A stretch of 64,000 nucleotides of DNA, from contig CM037876.1 of assembly GCA_021292165.1 (NCBI GenBank), positions 310,818,492 through 310,882,491 on the forward strand, read 5' to 3'. Both the position numbers and the translations under genes were made by a program. The notes under the pieces are model-generated. The model was not told where the DNA came from. It did no database searches and saw only the letters and a list, made by a program, of their open reading frames with translations. This document shows, piece by piece, positions 20,390 to 30,934 of the stretch. Within the stretch, counting starts at the first letter, position 1. Each line of letters opens with the position of its first letter. The stretch comes from Shinisaurus crocodilurus (taxonomy: Eukaryota; Chordata; Lepidosauria; Squamata; Shinisauridae).

Positions 20390-20545
20390 CTGGTGCCCTC
20401 CAGATGTGATTTCATTTATTGAAAATAGTTCATGGTCGCCTTTCAGGGCAGGAGCCTGCCCTTCTGTTGAACTACATTTCCCAGCATACCCCAGCCAGCA
20501 TGGGAGTTGTAGTCCAACACATCTGGAGAGCACCAAGTTGGGGGG
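20390..20545. mobile_element. Palindromic foldback (family C), copy with inserted centre
   Basis: GCTGGTGCCCTCCAGATGTG on the left pairs with CACATCTGGAGAGCACCAAG on the right. GAACTACATTTCCCAGCATA and GGGAGTTGTAGTCC form the core. Confidence 0.65.
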
Positions 20546-20640
20546 AAGTTCTTCCTAGTGATTCTAATGGAATCTACAGAGGGGTAGCCATATTTATTCT
20601 GCTGCAACAAAATCAACTTTTAAGGTGCCCCAAGACTCTT

Positions 20641-20782
20641 AAGGCACAATCCTATGCATGTTTAGACAGAAAAAAAGGTCCTACAACTCCCAGCATTCTC
20701 CAGCCAGCTACGCTGGCTGGGGAATGCTGGGAGTTGTTGGACTTTTTTTTCTGTCTAAAGATGCATAGGATTGCACCTTTAG
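20641..20782. mobile_element. Palindromic foldback (family B) just before GCH1 exon 6
   Basis: Ends GCACAATCCTATGCATG / CATAGGATTGCACC, then TTTAGACAGAAAAAA, then core CCTACAACTCCCAGCATTCT with its inverted partner. The right end is 48 bp from the exon. Confidence 0.85.
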
Positions 20783-20829
20783 TGGCTTTTGCCTGATGGA
20801 AACTCCCTTCTCTGTTTCTTTCCCCACAG

Positions 20830-20956
20830 GCACATGTGTATGGTGATGCGAGGAGTCCAGAAAATGAACAGTAAAACTGTAACCAGCACGATGCTCGGAG
20901 TGTTTCGGGAAGACCCAAAGACACGGGAAGAGTTTTTGACACTCATCCGCAGCTAA
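20830..20956 (+). CDS. GCH1: GCH1 exon 6 (terminal coding exon with stop)
   Basis: The exon completes a Thr codon and then encodes [10 protein letters not shown] onward to [10 protein letters not shown] and a TAA stop (human about 209-250). The HMCM motif carries the third zinc ligand, Cys212 in human numbering. The C-terminus has the usual family length. The acceptor is CCCCACAG. A palindromic foldback repeat ends 48 bp upstream. All residues of exons 2-6 are in frame with no premature stop, so the gene looks functional. Confidence 0.97.
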
Positions 20957-21238
20957 AACGACGCTATCCCTGGACTCCCTTCTCTGATCTGTCTTGTCGA
21001 GCATCGCCGTTGGTTCTTTTGCTGCTTGTCTCTGTCTCTCTCTTTTTTAAAGTAACCGCCACTGTGTATTCTCTGTTTAGTTGTTATCCGTTCGGTAAAG
21101 GGAAGGGGTCTTTCGGGTAAGCCCCCAAGCCTGTACTTTATTTGCTCAAACAGCGCCTCGCCTCAAGAGGTTCCAGATATTCCTGAAAATGTTTTCTCAG
21201 TCTACGTTATGTGACCGTTTTTAGGGCAGATTCTCACG

Positions 21239-21279
<41 letters not shown>
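21239..21279. repeat. GT dinucleotide microsatellite in GCH1 3' UTR region
   Basis: About 20 GT units. Confidence 0.9.
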
Positions 21280-21280
<1 letters not shown>

Positions 21281-21358
21281 ATATGGCCTGAATAGGATTT
21301 TATCAATTGTAGTGCTGTGTAAGATCATTTAAAGTGCTTTAAAAGAAATGTTCCCACT

Positions 21359-21390
21359 GAGGGAGGGAGGGAGGGAGGGAGGGAGGGAGA
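21359..21390. repeat. GGGA tetranucleotide microsatellite
   Basis: Perfect GGGA repeats followed by GA repeats. Confidence 0.9.
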
Positions 21391-21670
21391 GAGAGACCAT
21401 TTTGCCCAAATACCCACCCCAAATCCCCCCTCCCAATTTCAGGGCGTGGAGAGAAATATGGACAAGAGGGTGTGTCTGTACATTTCCACTCTCGGTTTCT
21501 CAAAGTAGGCTTCCCTCAGGAGGTGCTTCTGGTCCAAGTGGGAGATGCACACTCCTTCCTACACCCCCTTTCTGTAAACACCTCCCTCATAATAAAGCGG
21601 AGGAAGAGGCAGGCTGCTTCCATAGGAGGCTTTCACCACCCTGCCTCATCCACAGAATAATACAGGCCTG

Positions 21671-21838
21671 TGGCTTACACTGGCTCAGCTTGTCTGAGCG
21701 TGGAAAGCTAAGCAGGGTCAGGCCTGGCTATTACTTGGATGGGAGACCCCCTCTTCTAGTTTCCTGCATTGAGCCAGGGGTTGGACTCGATAGCCTTGTA
21801 GGCTCCTTCCAACTCTATAGATCTATGAAATCTATTGA
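21671..21838 (+). mobile_element. 5S rRNA-derived SINE, copy 2
   Basis: GGCTTACACTGGCTCAGC, GAAAGCTAAGCAGGGTCAGG, GGATGGGAGACC and the CR1-like tail. A tail fragment recurs at 21995-22040. Confidence 0.85.
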
Positions 21839-22367
21839 ATTCTACAGGGGTGGGGTCGGGCCCAGACTGGGCCCTTCCAAGGCATGATGCTGCCTGAAGT
21901 GATAGACAATGCGTGATAGACAGCCCCTCACCAGTCCACGTACAAAAGCAGACTGGACTGGCAGTTGAACCTTACAGAAACTCTGAGGGTGGGATAGCAT
22001 CAGCCTTGTAGGCTCCTTCCAACTCTATGATCCATGAAATCCACCTCCCCTGAGGCAGCAGGCTACTGCAGGGGCCCAGGACAAGTTGTGTGGCGTAAAC
22101 AGCTCCGTCTTCCAACAGAAGGGAGCAGCCAGAGAATCCATGATGAGCAGGCAAGAGGCTGCCACCACTACCCCCCCCCCAGCATCTGCCGCCTGTGGTA
22201 GTCTCCTCACGCTGCCTAATGGTGGGGCCGGTCCTGCATCCAGATGTTGTCGTCTACTTGTAACCCTCCCATGTTTTCCGCACCGCTGCTTCTGTCTTTT
22301 TCCTTAACGCAGAAGGAAGGGACGATGCCGTCTGCTTGCTAGCATTAGTAAGAGCCTCTGTCTGGAA

Positions 22368-22503
22368 CCGGGCTCCCCAACCGTGGGTCCCCAGATGTTG
22401 CTGGACTACAGCGCCCAGAATCCCTTGCCATTAGCCATGCTGGCTGGGTATGCTGGGAGCTGTAGGCCAGCAACATCTGGGGACCCAAGGTTGGAGAGCC
22501 CTG
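22368..22503. mobile_element. Palindromic MITE, CAGGGCTCTCC variant
   Basis: Ends CCGGGCTCCCCAACC / GGAGAGCCCTG with perfect 8-bp duplication GTCTGGAA (22360-22367, 22504-22511). Arms carry ACTACAGCGCCCAGAATC and GCTGGGAGCTGTAGGCC. Confidence 0.85.
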
Positions 22504-23514
22504 GTCTGGAAGCACCCACAGAACGCTCTATGGGAGAACGGAGACCTTCCTTTTCTGGCAGCTTTTCTTTTTCCATTGATGCTGGATTCATAGCTATGAA
22601 CTGTAGTCATGAGTGAGGAGAGATCTGAGCCACCCCATCCCGCAAAAAGTTAGGTGAAAATTATCATTATGTGCTCCCTGCTACTGAGAGGCGAGCAGTC
22701 CTCAGGGCAGAGCAACATGGCACAGATTCCTTTTGGTGTGAAAGCCCTGGGGACCTGGTGATATTTGCTTTATTTACAAATATTCAAGCAGAGCCTCTTG
22801 GAAGCAAATAGACACTCCTTCAACCAGCAGCAGATCCCAGTTGAGTAACTTGTTCCCGCCGCCCAAGGCAGCACTGCAGTTGCAACTACCGGTAACTACA
22901 GCTAGAAATTCTCTTCTCCTCTCTCTGGGGCTGTTTGCACGGCACGACAGCCCACCGAGGGTGCAGCGTGTGAGGGGTGCTTGAATATGCAACCCCCGCT
23001 CAGGGATTGTTGTGTCATGTGAACCCGGCATCTGTGGGCTTCGTGGCTCATTGTGGGTTAAAAAACCCATGATGCTCTGCAGTGTTGTCGTCTGAACCTG
23101 GTCTCTGTCTCCTTTTCCCCTGCAAACTGTTTCTGGCTGGCTGTTTGCCCCTCTCAATAGCTGGAGAAGATTTACGGTCTGTATGCTCTGATGTGCATCT
23201 CTCCCTACACCCAAGGAATTTGCAGCTATCAGAAGACGAGCGCCTGTTATTAGCTTCCACTGACAAAATAACAACCCCATCATCAGCCTAACAAAAGGGA
23301 TGCTCAGCCTGCAACCTTCTTGTTGGGTGGGGGAGAAACATCTGTGACCTTGGCATTGGCTACACGAGGGAAGGCTTTCTGGGCTGAGGAACTGCAACCA
23401 GAGAAGGCATTTTTCATCAGGAGGCCACGATCCAGGAAACTGGGCAGCCGCTACAGCTCCCGCAAAGGAGTTGCTCAGACAAAAGGGGCACGACAATAAT
23501 TCCAGTGTTGTAGG
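22504..23514. other. Intergenic DNA without recognised gene
   Basis: 22930-23097 has inverted blocks (GTGAACCCGGCATCTGTGGG, CACGACAGCCCACCGAGGG) suggesting a foldback element. A 297-codon open frame on the minus strand (22774-23667) crosses this and the minisatellite and has no recognisable domain. Confidence 0.35.
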
Positions 23515-23730
23515 GACAAAGACCCTGGATGAAAACCAATCCACAGTTTGGTCGAAGAGAGGACAAAGACCAATCCACAGTTTGGACAAAGACATTAAGA
23601 CAAAGACACTAACAAAGACAAAGGCACTATTGGACAAAGACAAAGACACTAACAAAGACAAAGGCACTATTGGACAAAGACACTAACAAAGACAAAGGCA
23701 CTATTGGACAAAGACCAATACACAGTTTGC
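23515..23730. repeat. Minisatellite of ACAAAGACACTAACAAAGAC type
   Basis: Irregular tandem units of about 34 bp (ACAAAGGCACTATTGG block repeated three times) bounded by CCAATCCACAGTTTGG-type units on both sides. Confidence 0.8.
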
Positions 23731-24589
23731 CTGCAGGTCCCTCGATATGAAGCAGCATGTTCTGGAATGGAATCTTTCCTTGGATCTGATGTCAGCAGGG
23801 AATCCTGCAGCTGCCCCTAAAATCCAAGGTGTACATTTGATGGCATTTGGGCCTTGTGTTTCCCTTACTCTGGAGCTGCCCTTCCTGTTAGCAGTGGTAT
23901 AGTGGAACCAGGACTCACAGGGACGCCGTGCCAGCGCTCTTTTATTAGCAGGGACTCTTAACATCATCTTCCCTCCCCCCCCCCCGCGAATTGCCCATCC
24001 CCTCTTGAGTTTCGCTGCAGTCCTCACAGAATTTGGGGGAAATGAATTTTCCCAATCCGTGGTTCCCTGTTTGTCATGGAGAGTATTTTGGGGTGACTTG
24101 GTCTTGAATGCGCAAGTGAAACCCATGAGCTTTACAAAAGACCTGCTCCTGGGGGGGCGATAAAACCGCGAGAACTGGTTTGTTGACATGGATTGGGGCA
24201 GCTGCCTGCATTTTTGGACTCTCCTTGGGGGTGTGGCTCTGGGGACTGTCATGCTGAGCGCCTGCACTTCAAAATTTCCCACTGGCTGAGCATGAGTCAT
24301 AGGGAGGGTAACCTCTGTTTAAAAGAGCCCTACCTACCCCTACGCACTGCCCTGACATCCATAACAGCTGCATGCCGGCACCACAGACACCGCACACGCA
24401 AGGCTTCCTCGGATACTGTGATGTCTGATCCAGGCCTTGGTTGTCTGCACGGCGTTGTTTGCAGCACTGCGGTGCTGTGTTCAGTTTACATCCAACCTGC
24501 GAGTTCTGTGTCTTAATGCATACGTCAGCCGTAATGTAACGTAACTGATGCATGCGTGACATATCTGGCCAAAGTGGAAACCTTTCAAG

Positions 24590-24822
24590 GGCACAATCCC
24601 TATGCATGTTTAGACCAAAAAAAAAGAAGAAGAAGAAGCCCTACTACAACTCCCAGCATTCCCCAGCCACCAACCCAGCATTCCCCAGCCAGAGTTGTAG
24701 GACGGGGGGGGGGGGAAGTCCTACAACTCCCAGCATTCCCCAGCCAGCCAAGCTGGCTGGGGAATGCTGGGAGTTGGAGGATTTTTTTCCTGTCTAAACA
24801 TGCATAGGATTGCCCCTTAAAT
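24590..24822. mobile_element. Palindromic foldback (family B), rearranged copy
   Basis: Ends GGGCACAATCCC and GGATTGCCCCTTAA with TTTAGAC / GTCTAAACATGC. The core ACTACAACTCCCAGCATTCC occurs twice in direct order with extra short duplications and a G-run, as if replication slippage or gene conversion enlarged it. Confidence 0.75.
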
Positions 24823-25497
24823 CTATCAATTTTCAGACAAGAGAGGGATGGGGGAATACTGAAAGGCTGCACAAGACTGCCAATCCCTTAACCTTCGTCA
24901 GCGTTACAATTTCTTGTCCACACCTTCCAGAAATGAATGGCAGGCTGAAGTGAAGTGAAGGAGGGGCAAAGAGCCCCTCTGAAATCCAGGGCTCTGCTTC
25001 TCCTTTCGTATCTGGAAAAAAAGAATGCAGACGCTTCATTTCCTTAGCAAACCTAGCATCTGTTCTCTCCTGGGGGGGGGGCAGGGGCTTGGCCTACACC
25101 ATGGGGAGGAGCAAAGCCGTCCAGGTCACAAAACCAGACAAGACTCCACAAGCTCACGTTGGTTCCAGTCAGTTGTGTAAAGTGCCGAGACAGCTCAACC
25201 AAACCCAGGTTTACCTTTATGCGGCTTCAAAGTCAGCCGCATTCTGTCCTGGCTAAAGCAGAACCCCATAACCTGAGACGACTGGGAAAATTTATTCTGC
25301 TGGTCATGGAATGGAGCTACACAGGGCACGGCAAATCCCGTTGCCCAGGCGTTCTGCTCAGCCGCCTCTTTGGCTTCTGAGATGCCACCAACTGTTCTGC
25401 TTTCAAGCCTTCCTTTGCTGCCTTTGCGGAGTTCCTCATGGAGTTGAATCCTGCAAGCAGCTACCATGCCGGGGCCTTTCCACACATTACATGGCAG

Positions 25498-26157
25498 CAG
25501 GGATGGGGACTCGGACTCCAGGACTCAACTCGTGAGTCGGACTGAGCCCCCCTCTGACTCGAGTCCCACTATTTTTAATGGGACTCGAGACTCGACTCGG
25601 GACTCGAGACCAGGGACTCTTCAACATCCCTGGGCTGTGCCAGAAGGAGTGGAGAGAAGTGTGATCGCCGGCGAAGATTTTATTTTTTAAAATCATTTCC
25701 CTAAAATGCAACTTTTCAGGCATTTTGGGTTTGGCTGCCTCTGCCTGCCTGTTTGGGGTTCCCTGCCTCCTCTGCCTGCCTGGTCTCTTCTTAACCAGTT
25801 CCACAGTTCGAATTGTCCAAGACAAAGGCCTCTGCCTGCCTGCTTTGGGGTTCCCTGCCTCCTCTGCCTGCCTGGTTGTTTTGGGTTTGTCTGCCTGGTC
25901 TGTTCTTGTCAAAATCAGTTGCAGAGTTTTGAAATAAAAAGGCACACTTGTGCCTAGAATTTATTTAAGCCACACATCTGAAGTAGCCTTATTTTGTTGG
26001 GGGGAAAACCCATTGATTTTAATAGGGACTAGTGGAGTCAGTTTTGGGAGGGACTCGGGACTCGTGAGTCACCATTTTGGACCAAGGACTCGGACTCGAG
26101 TCCAAAGACTCGTGACTCGACTCGTGACTCGAGACCAAGGACTCTTCAACATCCCTG
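25498..26157. mobile_element. hAT-like element with GACTCG-array ends, copy 1
   Basis: 660 bp. Termini CAGGGATGGGGACTCGG and ACTCTTCAACATCCCTG, flanked by perfect 8-bp duplications CATGGCAG (25490-25497, 26158-26165). About 150 bp at each end is built from GACTCG/CGAGTC words. The interior has CTGCCTGCCTG runs and no transposase. Confidence 0.88.
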
Positions 26158-26259
26158 CATGGCAGCAAACCCAGGTTTGCAACAGGGAGCTCCAAGGTAT
26201 CCTGGTTCTCTGAAGAGTTCACTTGTATGAGATGCGTGTGTTGTCTTCGGTGTATACTT

Positions 26260-26690
26260 AATTCTTCAGTTTGTTTAACCTAAAATGGAGGTGTTTCCTC
26301 CGTTCAACATAAAAGTCCTCAACTTGACGAGATACTGAGTGGTGTCCATGCATAGGTATATGTGTCTGCCCGGCCTAGGGTGCTGGTTTCTGCAACTAGA
26401 CACTTTTTCGTGGACGCCAAAGTACGGTAGGTCATGCTTTCTTCCCCTTTCCTCTTGTATAATCGGAATTTCCTTGCGAGACGCTGCTTGCTGCAGCTGA
26501 TCTAAATAGTTGCACTCTGAGCAGACAACATATTAGGGGAAGTTTTGTAACCTCTTTAATTAGAGCAAGATGGCGCACTAATTGGAACAGAATGGCGTGC
26601 TCCAAGCTGGTGTTTGGCACCCATTTTTGCAACGCATTGTCACATGTACCAGGGCCTGGGCAGCTCAAGTCATTAAATGATCAGACTTTT
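26260..26690. other. Candidate conserved non-coding element, intergenic
   Basis: Unique AT-balanced block with homeodomain-like words (CTTTAATTAGAGC, GCACTAATTGG, CATTAAATGATCAG). No repeat signature. Regulatory role is a guess from composition. Confidence 0.3.
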
Positions 26691-26829
26691 GTTTGCGTAT
26701 TTGGAGGCAGTTGTTGGTGAGAGGACTCTTCTTGCCTTCAAACTCTGCCTGTTGGCTTCCTAGAAGCCTATTTCGGGCCACTGTGGGAATCGGGACGCTG
26801 GCCCCATACAACTATGATTCTATGAGTAA

Positions 26830-27000
26830 ACCAGTGGAGGCTGGTGCCTCCAATGTTGGTGGGCTAGGGTTCAGCTACCCATGGTGCTGAACCCTAGCCC
26901 AAAATTAGGTTGCACACCATGGATAACTCCTTAAAAGTTCAGACTACAACCCGGAGTGGACTCACTGCCCCACTGTTCTTGGAGCCCCCAGTCTCCACTG
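26830..27000. mobile_element. Foldback element (family D), copy 2
   Basis: Starts CCAGTGGAGGCTGGTGCCTC and ends CCCCCAGTCTCCACTGG. Internal GGGTTCAGC...GCTGAACCC hairpin. Confidence 0.65.
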
Positions 27001-27056
27001 GACTAGACAGACATATTGGTCTGATCCAGCGTGGCTCTTAATGTTCTGTATCACCT
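26998..27056 (+). mobile_element. CR1 tail fragment
   Basis: GGACTAGACAGACATATTGG, CTGATCCAGCGTGGCTCTTA and ATGTTCTG match the CR1 3' end. Confidence 0.6.
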
Positions 27057-27189
27057 GCAGGACTTAACTCAGCCTTGCTGACTGAGGATTGCAGGAGTTG
27101 TCGTCCGATACATCTGGAGGGCACACTGGGTTGGGGAAGGCTCACTTAACATATGTAGATCTCCCAAGTTTGTTAATGAGCTGTATTTT

Positions 27190-27312
27190 CCCAGCACATC
27201 AGTATCTTGCACTTCTTCCAATGCCATTTTATCCCCTGGGAGGTAGGCTACCCTGTCTACTTCATAGCTGAGTGGGATTTGAACTCGAGTCTCCCTGGGT
27301 CAAGTCCAACGA
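27190..27312 (-). mobile_element. Divergent tRNA-SINE (Sauria/MIR-like) fragment
   Basis: CATTTTATCCCCTGGGAGGT and GGGATTTGAACTCGAGTCTC resemble the middle and B-box parts of a tRNA-SINE on the minus strand. Confidence 0.5.
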
Positions 27313-27360
27313 TCTTCCCTCTAATTCTTTTCACAAATCGGACTCGTGTTTAAAAGCCTC

Positions 27361-27466
27361 AGGGCACAGTCCTACGCATGCTTAGACAGCGTAGCTGGCT
27401 GGGGAATGCTAGGAGTTGTCGGACTTTTTTCTGTCTAAATATGCATTGGATTGCGCCCTTTAAGTG
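27361..27466. mobile_element. Palindromic foldback (family B), left arm deleted
   Basis: GGGCACAGTCCTACGCATGC, then the right arm with GGGGAATGCTAGGAGTTGTC and TCTGTCTAAATATGC. Confidence 0.7.
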
Positions 27467-28168
27467 CTTCAGCTGAAATGTGGCTAGGTGAATTATGCCT
27501 TTATTAGCAGAGAGAGAGAGAGAGCAGGGGGACAACCACGATTTCCCCCAGCCAAGATCTCACGCTCCTTATTCAGGACAGTCGTGTGGTATCATCAGCT
27601 GTCTGTTCCACCATGCAGCAATTCAGACATAACTCTTTACTGGTACTTGGAGGCAATTGCCATAAAAAGGAATGAGGGATGCACAAAAGTTCATGGTGGG
27701 TTGGGGGGGACATCTTATATGCAACTCGCATCCGTTTCCACAGAACTTGAGCAAGGAGAAGTTCCAAGTGGCTTGTACCCTTTTGCGGCCTTAGAACTCG
27801 TTGAGAGGCTTTCCTGTGGCTAATATTATTTATTCTTCTTTGGCGAGCACTACATGACTTGCCTCTTAATGCCTTTTACTTTGCCCTGTGTGTGTGTTTG
27901 TGTGTATATCTGTAAACCATACACAGCCTGTCTAGTACTCTCCCCATGTCAAACTCTGTTCGATTTAAAATATTAAAATACAGCATTGGTCGTTTTTGGA
28001 GACTCTCTTCTGTGTGGTTTGTTGAGTTCAGGTCTGGCAACTGGCCACTTAATATGTTGCAGCCCCAAAGGTTAGAAACTATTTTGAGAATTGCATGTAC
28101 ACCCATGACCTCTTTCTGTGGCAGAGCAATGCTGCTATCAAGTGCACACATCAGACGCACGTTAGTGG
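27467..28168. other. Intergenic DNA, nothing recognised
   Basis: A short GA run near 27505 and GT words near 27888. No supported gene. Confidence 0.35.
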
Positions 28169-28169
28169 A

Positions 28170-28485
28170 ACATAGAATCATAGAAAAGTAGAGTTGGAAG
28201 GGGCCTACAAGGCCATCGAGTCCAACCCCCTGCTCAATGCAGGAATCCAGGTCAAAGCATCTCTGACAGATGTCTGTCCAGCCGCACCTTGAATGCCTCC
28301 AGACTGGGAGAGCCCACCACCTCCCTAGGTAGTTGATTCCATTGTCTTATTGCTCTGACAGTCAGGAAATTTTTCCTGATGTTTAGGTGGAATCTAGGTT
28401 CCTGTAACTTGAGCCCATTATTCCGTGTCCTGCAAACTGGGATGAACGAGAAGAGATCTTTGCCCTCCTCTGTGTGACATCCTCC
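28170..28485 (-). mobile_element. CR1 LINE 3' end
   Basis: Starts CATAGAATCATAGAAAAGTA (tail) and runs through the reverse complement of the CR1 ORF2 C-terminus to GTGTGACATCC. Confidence 0.88.
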
Positions 28486-28879
28486 AGAGAAGGCCAGGTC
28501 TGAAATAAGCGGGGAGACTTGAGGCTTTTAACCCGCCACTTTACCGAGGCGCCTGCTTCCAGATTCTTTGAGGGATTAAGAATGGCTCCTTTACGTGTGT
28601 TTTCTTCCGGGGGGGGGGCGGGGGTTCTTTCTCCGCCTTTCTATTTGTTCCATTACACAACCACTAGAAGGCACTGTGGTATAGTGGAATTGCGCATATG
28701 CACGAGGGTTTCGCGCCACCATTTTCCGAATAGTACCAGACGTTCTTCGATCTAAACAAAAAAAAAAAGCTGCGGAAATGGTTACAAAGAACTGGAGAGG
28801 CCCTGGAGGATGATGTCGTATAACACACCCGCGCACAATAAATGCCTCGTGTAGAAATGCTCCAACTCTTGTTATTTTG

Positions 28880-29000
28880 TAGCAGCCTTTCTCAACCTGG
28901 TAGTGCAACACATCTGGAGGGTACAACTCCCACAATATGGCTGAGGATTATGGGGGTTGTAGTCCAACAGATCTGAAGGGCACCAGGTTGGGGAAGTCCG
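28880..29000. mobile_element. Palindromic foldback (family C)
   Basis: CAGCCTTTCTCAACCTGG pairs with CACCAGGTTGGGGAAG. The core is GTACAACTCCCACAATATGG / GGGGGTTGTAGTCC. Confidence 0.65.
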
Positions 29001-30133
29001 TTTTGTAGGATAGCCCAAAGGCCTTAACTGCACCTACTTTTGGGGCATGCAGAAACAGCAGTCACAGTGGATGTACTTGTTTTTCTTTTAAAATGCAATT
29101 CCTGAACTTTTTCTAATTCATTCAGTCCTTTCCCCCCTCTTGTTTGTGTGTGTTAATCTTTTCTCAAAACCAGGCCACCATCTTTTTAATTTTATTTGAA
29201 GGGGGCGGGGGAAATCCTCCAGAGGGGGGGGGATGCCTCATTTTGTTCACCCAGGAAGAAGGCCCACAAAAAAAGCAGCAAAATATGGAGGTTTAAAACA
29301 TAAAAAGCAGTGTAAATATTAGGTCGCTCAAACAGTGCTGTTTGGCCTAGCTGAGGTATCCAATACTCTTGAAATTACCCCTTTCTCCTTCTTTGTTCAG
29401 CTTTGTTTAATCCATAGACTAACTTAAATGCTGACCTTTCAATTCCTGGAAGAGCCTGTATTTTGTAGCAGGTGAATCAAGGTTGGGTAGCCGTTTTATC
29501 AGCGGGGGAAAAGCAAAACTTGTTATTCTTTCATATTTGTAGTGCCCTTTCTCCATGGAGTTCGTGGCAGCAGATATGGGGGCTCATGATTTCCCATGTG
29601 GGTTCTTGTGCTTACCTTATGAGGTGGCTGAGGGGTGCGTGTGAGTGTCCTGTTTTTCATTGTGCAATCATCTCTCCGGCCACCTGCAGCCTCCTTGGCT
29701 TCCCACACTTCAGTTAAAGCCCAGGGGAAAGACTTTGTGAGCTCTCTCTCGCTCTCTCTTAATTAATTACATTCTATACCGTCCAATAGCTAAAGCCAAA
29801 TGGTCATTCCTCCCCTAGGAATTTTTCAGATCAAGAAGTGCAGGCAGCCTGGAAGGCTGCAGAGCAGTGGAAAGATGTGTAATGGAAAGAAAGCACAGTG
29901 CCCTCAGCTTAGGTAAGCTCAAAAACACTACCAAAATAAATTCAAAATAAATTATTGAACATTCCAAGAATGAGATAGTAAAATGGAAGTCTCTTCCATG
30001 GGGGAAGAGAATGTTCAGGAAATGGGACAGATTTTGGCACAGTACTAGCTCCACTTCTTCCTCAGACCTGGACACAACACTGCCCACCCCCACCTCCTAT
30101 AGGGCTTTCAAGGAAACAGTGGTATTAATTATG
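29001..30133. other. Intergenic DNA, nothing recognised
   Basis: T-rich and G-rich patches only. No supported gene or repeat family. Confidence 0.35.
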
Positions 30134-30379
30134 AGAGCCAGTGTGGTGTAGTGGTGAGAGTGTTGGACTGGGACTCAGGAGATCCGGGTTCAAGTCCCCG
30201 CTCAGCCATGAAACTCACTGGGTGACTTTGGGCCAGTCACTGGACTCTCAGCCTAACCTACCTCACAGGGTTGTTGTGAGGAGAAAACAGAGAGGAGGAT
30301 GAGGATTATGTAAGCCGCCTTGGGTTCCTTGCAGGAAAAAAGGTGGGGTATGAATATAATAAATAAATAAATAAATAAG
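30134..30379 (+). mobile_element. Sauria SINE, full length
   Basis: GAGAGCCAGTGTGGTGTAGT head, GGTTCAAGTCC B box, GGGCCAGTCACTGGACTCTC, TAAGCCGCCTTGGGTTCC and an AATAAATAAATA tail. Confidence 0.9.
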
Positions 30380-30706
30380 CATCTGCATGAGAGACGAGCA
30401 GTATCCATAATCACCTTTCAGAAATTTAAAGTTGGGTAGACCCTGGGGAAGGTGCTGAACCCTGAAGAACGGCAACTAGAGCTAAGCTGAAATTTCTCAA
30501 CTTTTTTTCTCTCAGAAAAGTTCTGAGATTTTTCTTACCCCCCTTAGAAATAAAAGGTAATTTTGCAGAATTTTCCTCAAATTTTCATCACCGTTTCTTG
30601 TGTGGCGGCCTCCTTCCTTCTCCTCCACATAATGCCCTGAGATGATGCAACATACAGGGCATTGTGGAGGATGCAAGGTGGGGGCCAGGCTGCCATTACA
30701 CCAATT

Positions 30707-30758
30707 GCTGGGAGTTGTAGGCCAAAAACACCTGGGGACCCAAGGTTGGAGGACACTG
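30707..30758. mobile_element. Family A MITE, half copy
   Basis: Only the right arm (GCTGGGAGTTGTAGGCC ... GGAGGACACTG) is present. Confidence 0.75.
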
Positions 30759-30934
30759 GCTTGAGATTAGAAGAGTTCGTGTGGGCAGCTGTACTACTAC
30801 AACCCCTTCGAGAGCCCTGGTCTGACTGGGACTGATGATAACCCAAACCAGGCAGCTTTGGGTCACAGTGGTTTGCTAGGCCAGTGGGAGGGGGAAGTCT
30901 GGAGGCTTCTTTTTGGCCCTGTAAAAATCCTTGT

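Larger units (their letters stand above)
20957..21600 (+). other. GCH1: GCH1 3' UTR (extent uncertain)
   Basis: Sequence after the TAA stop is non-repetitive for about 280 bp, then carries a long GT dinucleotide tract (21239-21279) and a GGGA tetranucleotide tract (21359-21390). The first clear AATAAA downstream is at 21591-21596, a candidate polyadenylation signal giving a UTR of about 0.65 kb. The human 3' UTR is longer, so the true end may lie further on, past the 5S-SINE at 21.7 kb. The end coordinate is an inference. Confidence 0.5.

Noticed and set aside
22774..23667. 297-codon open frame, minus strand, longest in the window
   Set aside because: Begins in a minisatellite, crosses foldback repeats, has no recognisable domain and no splice context.
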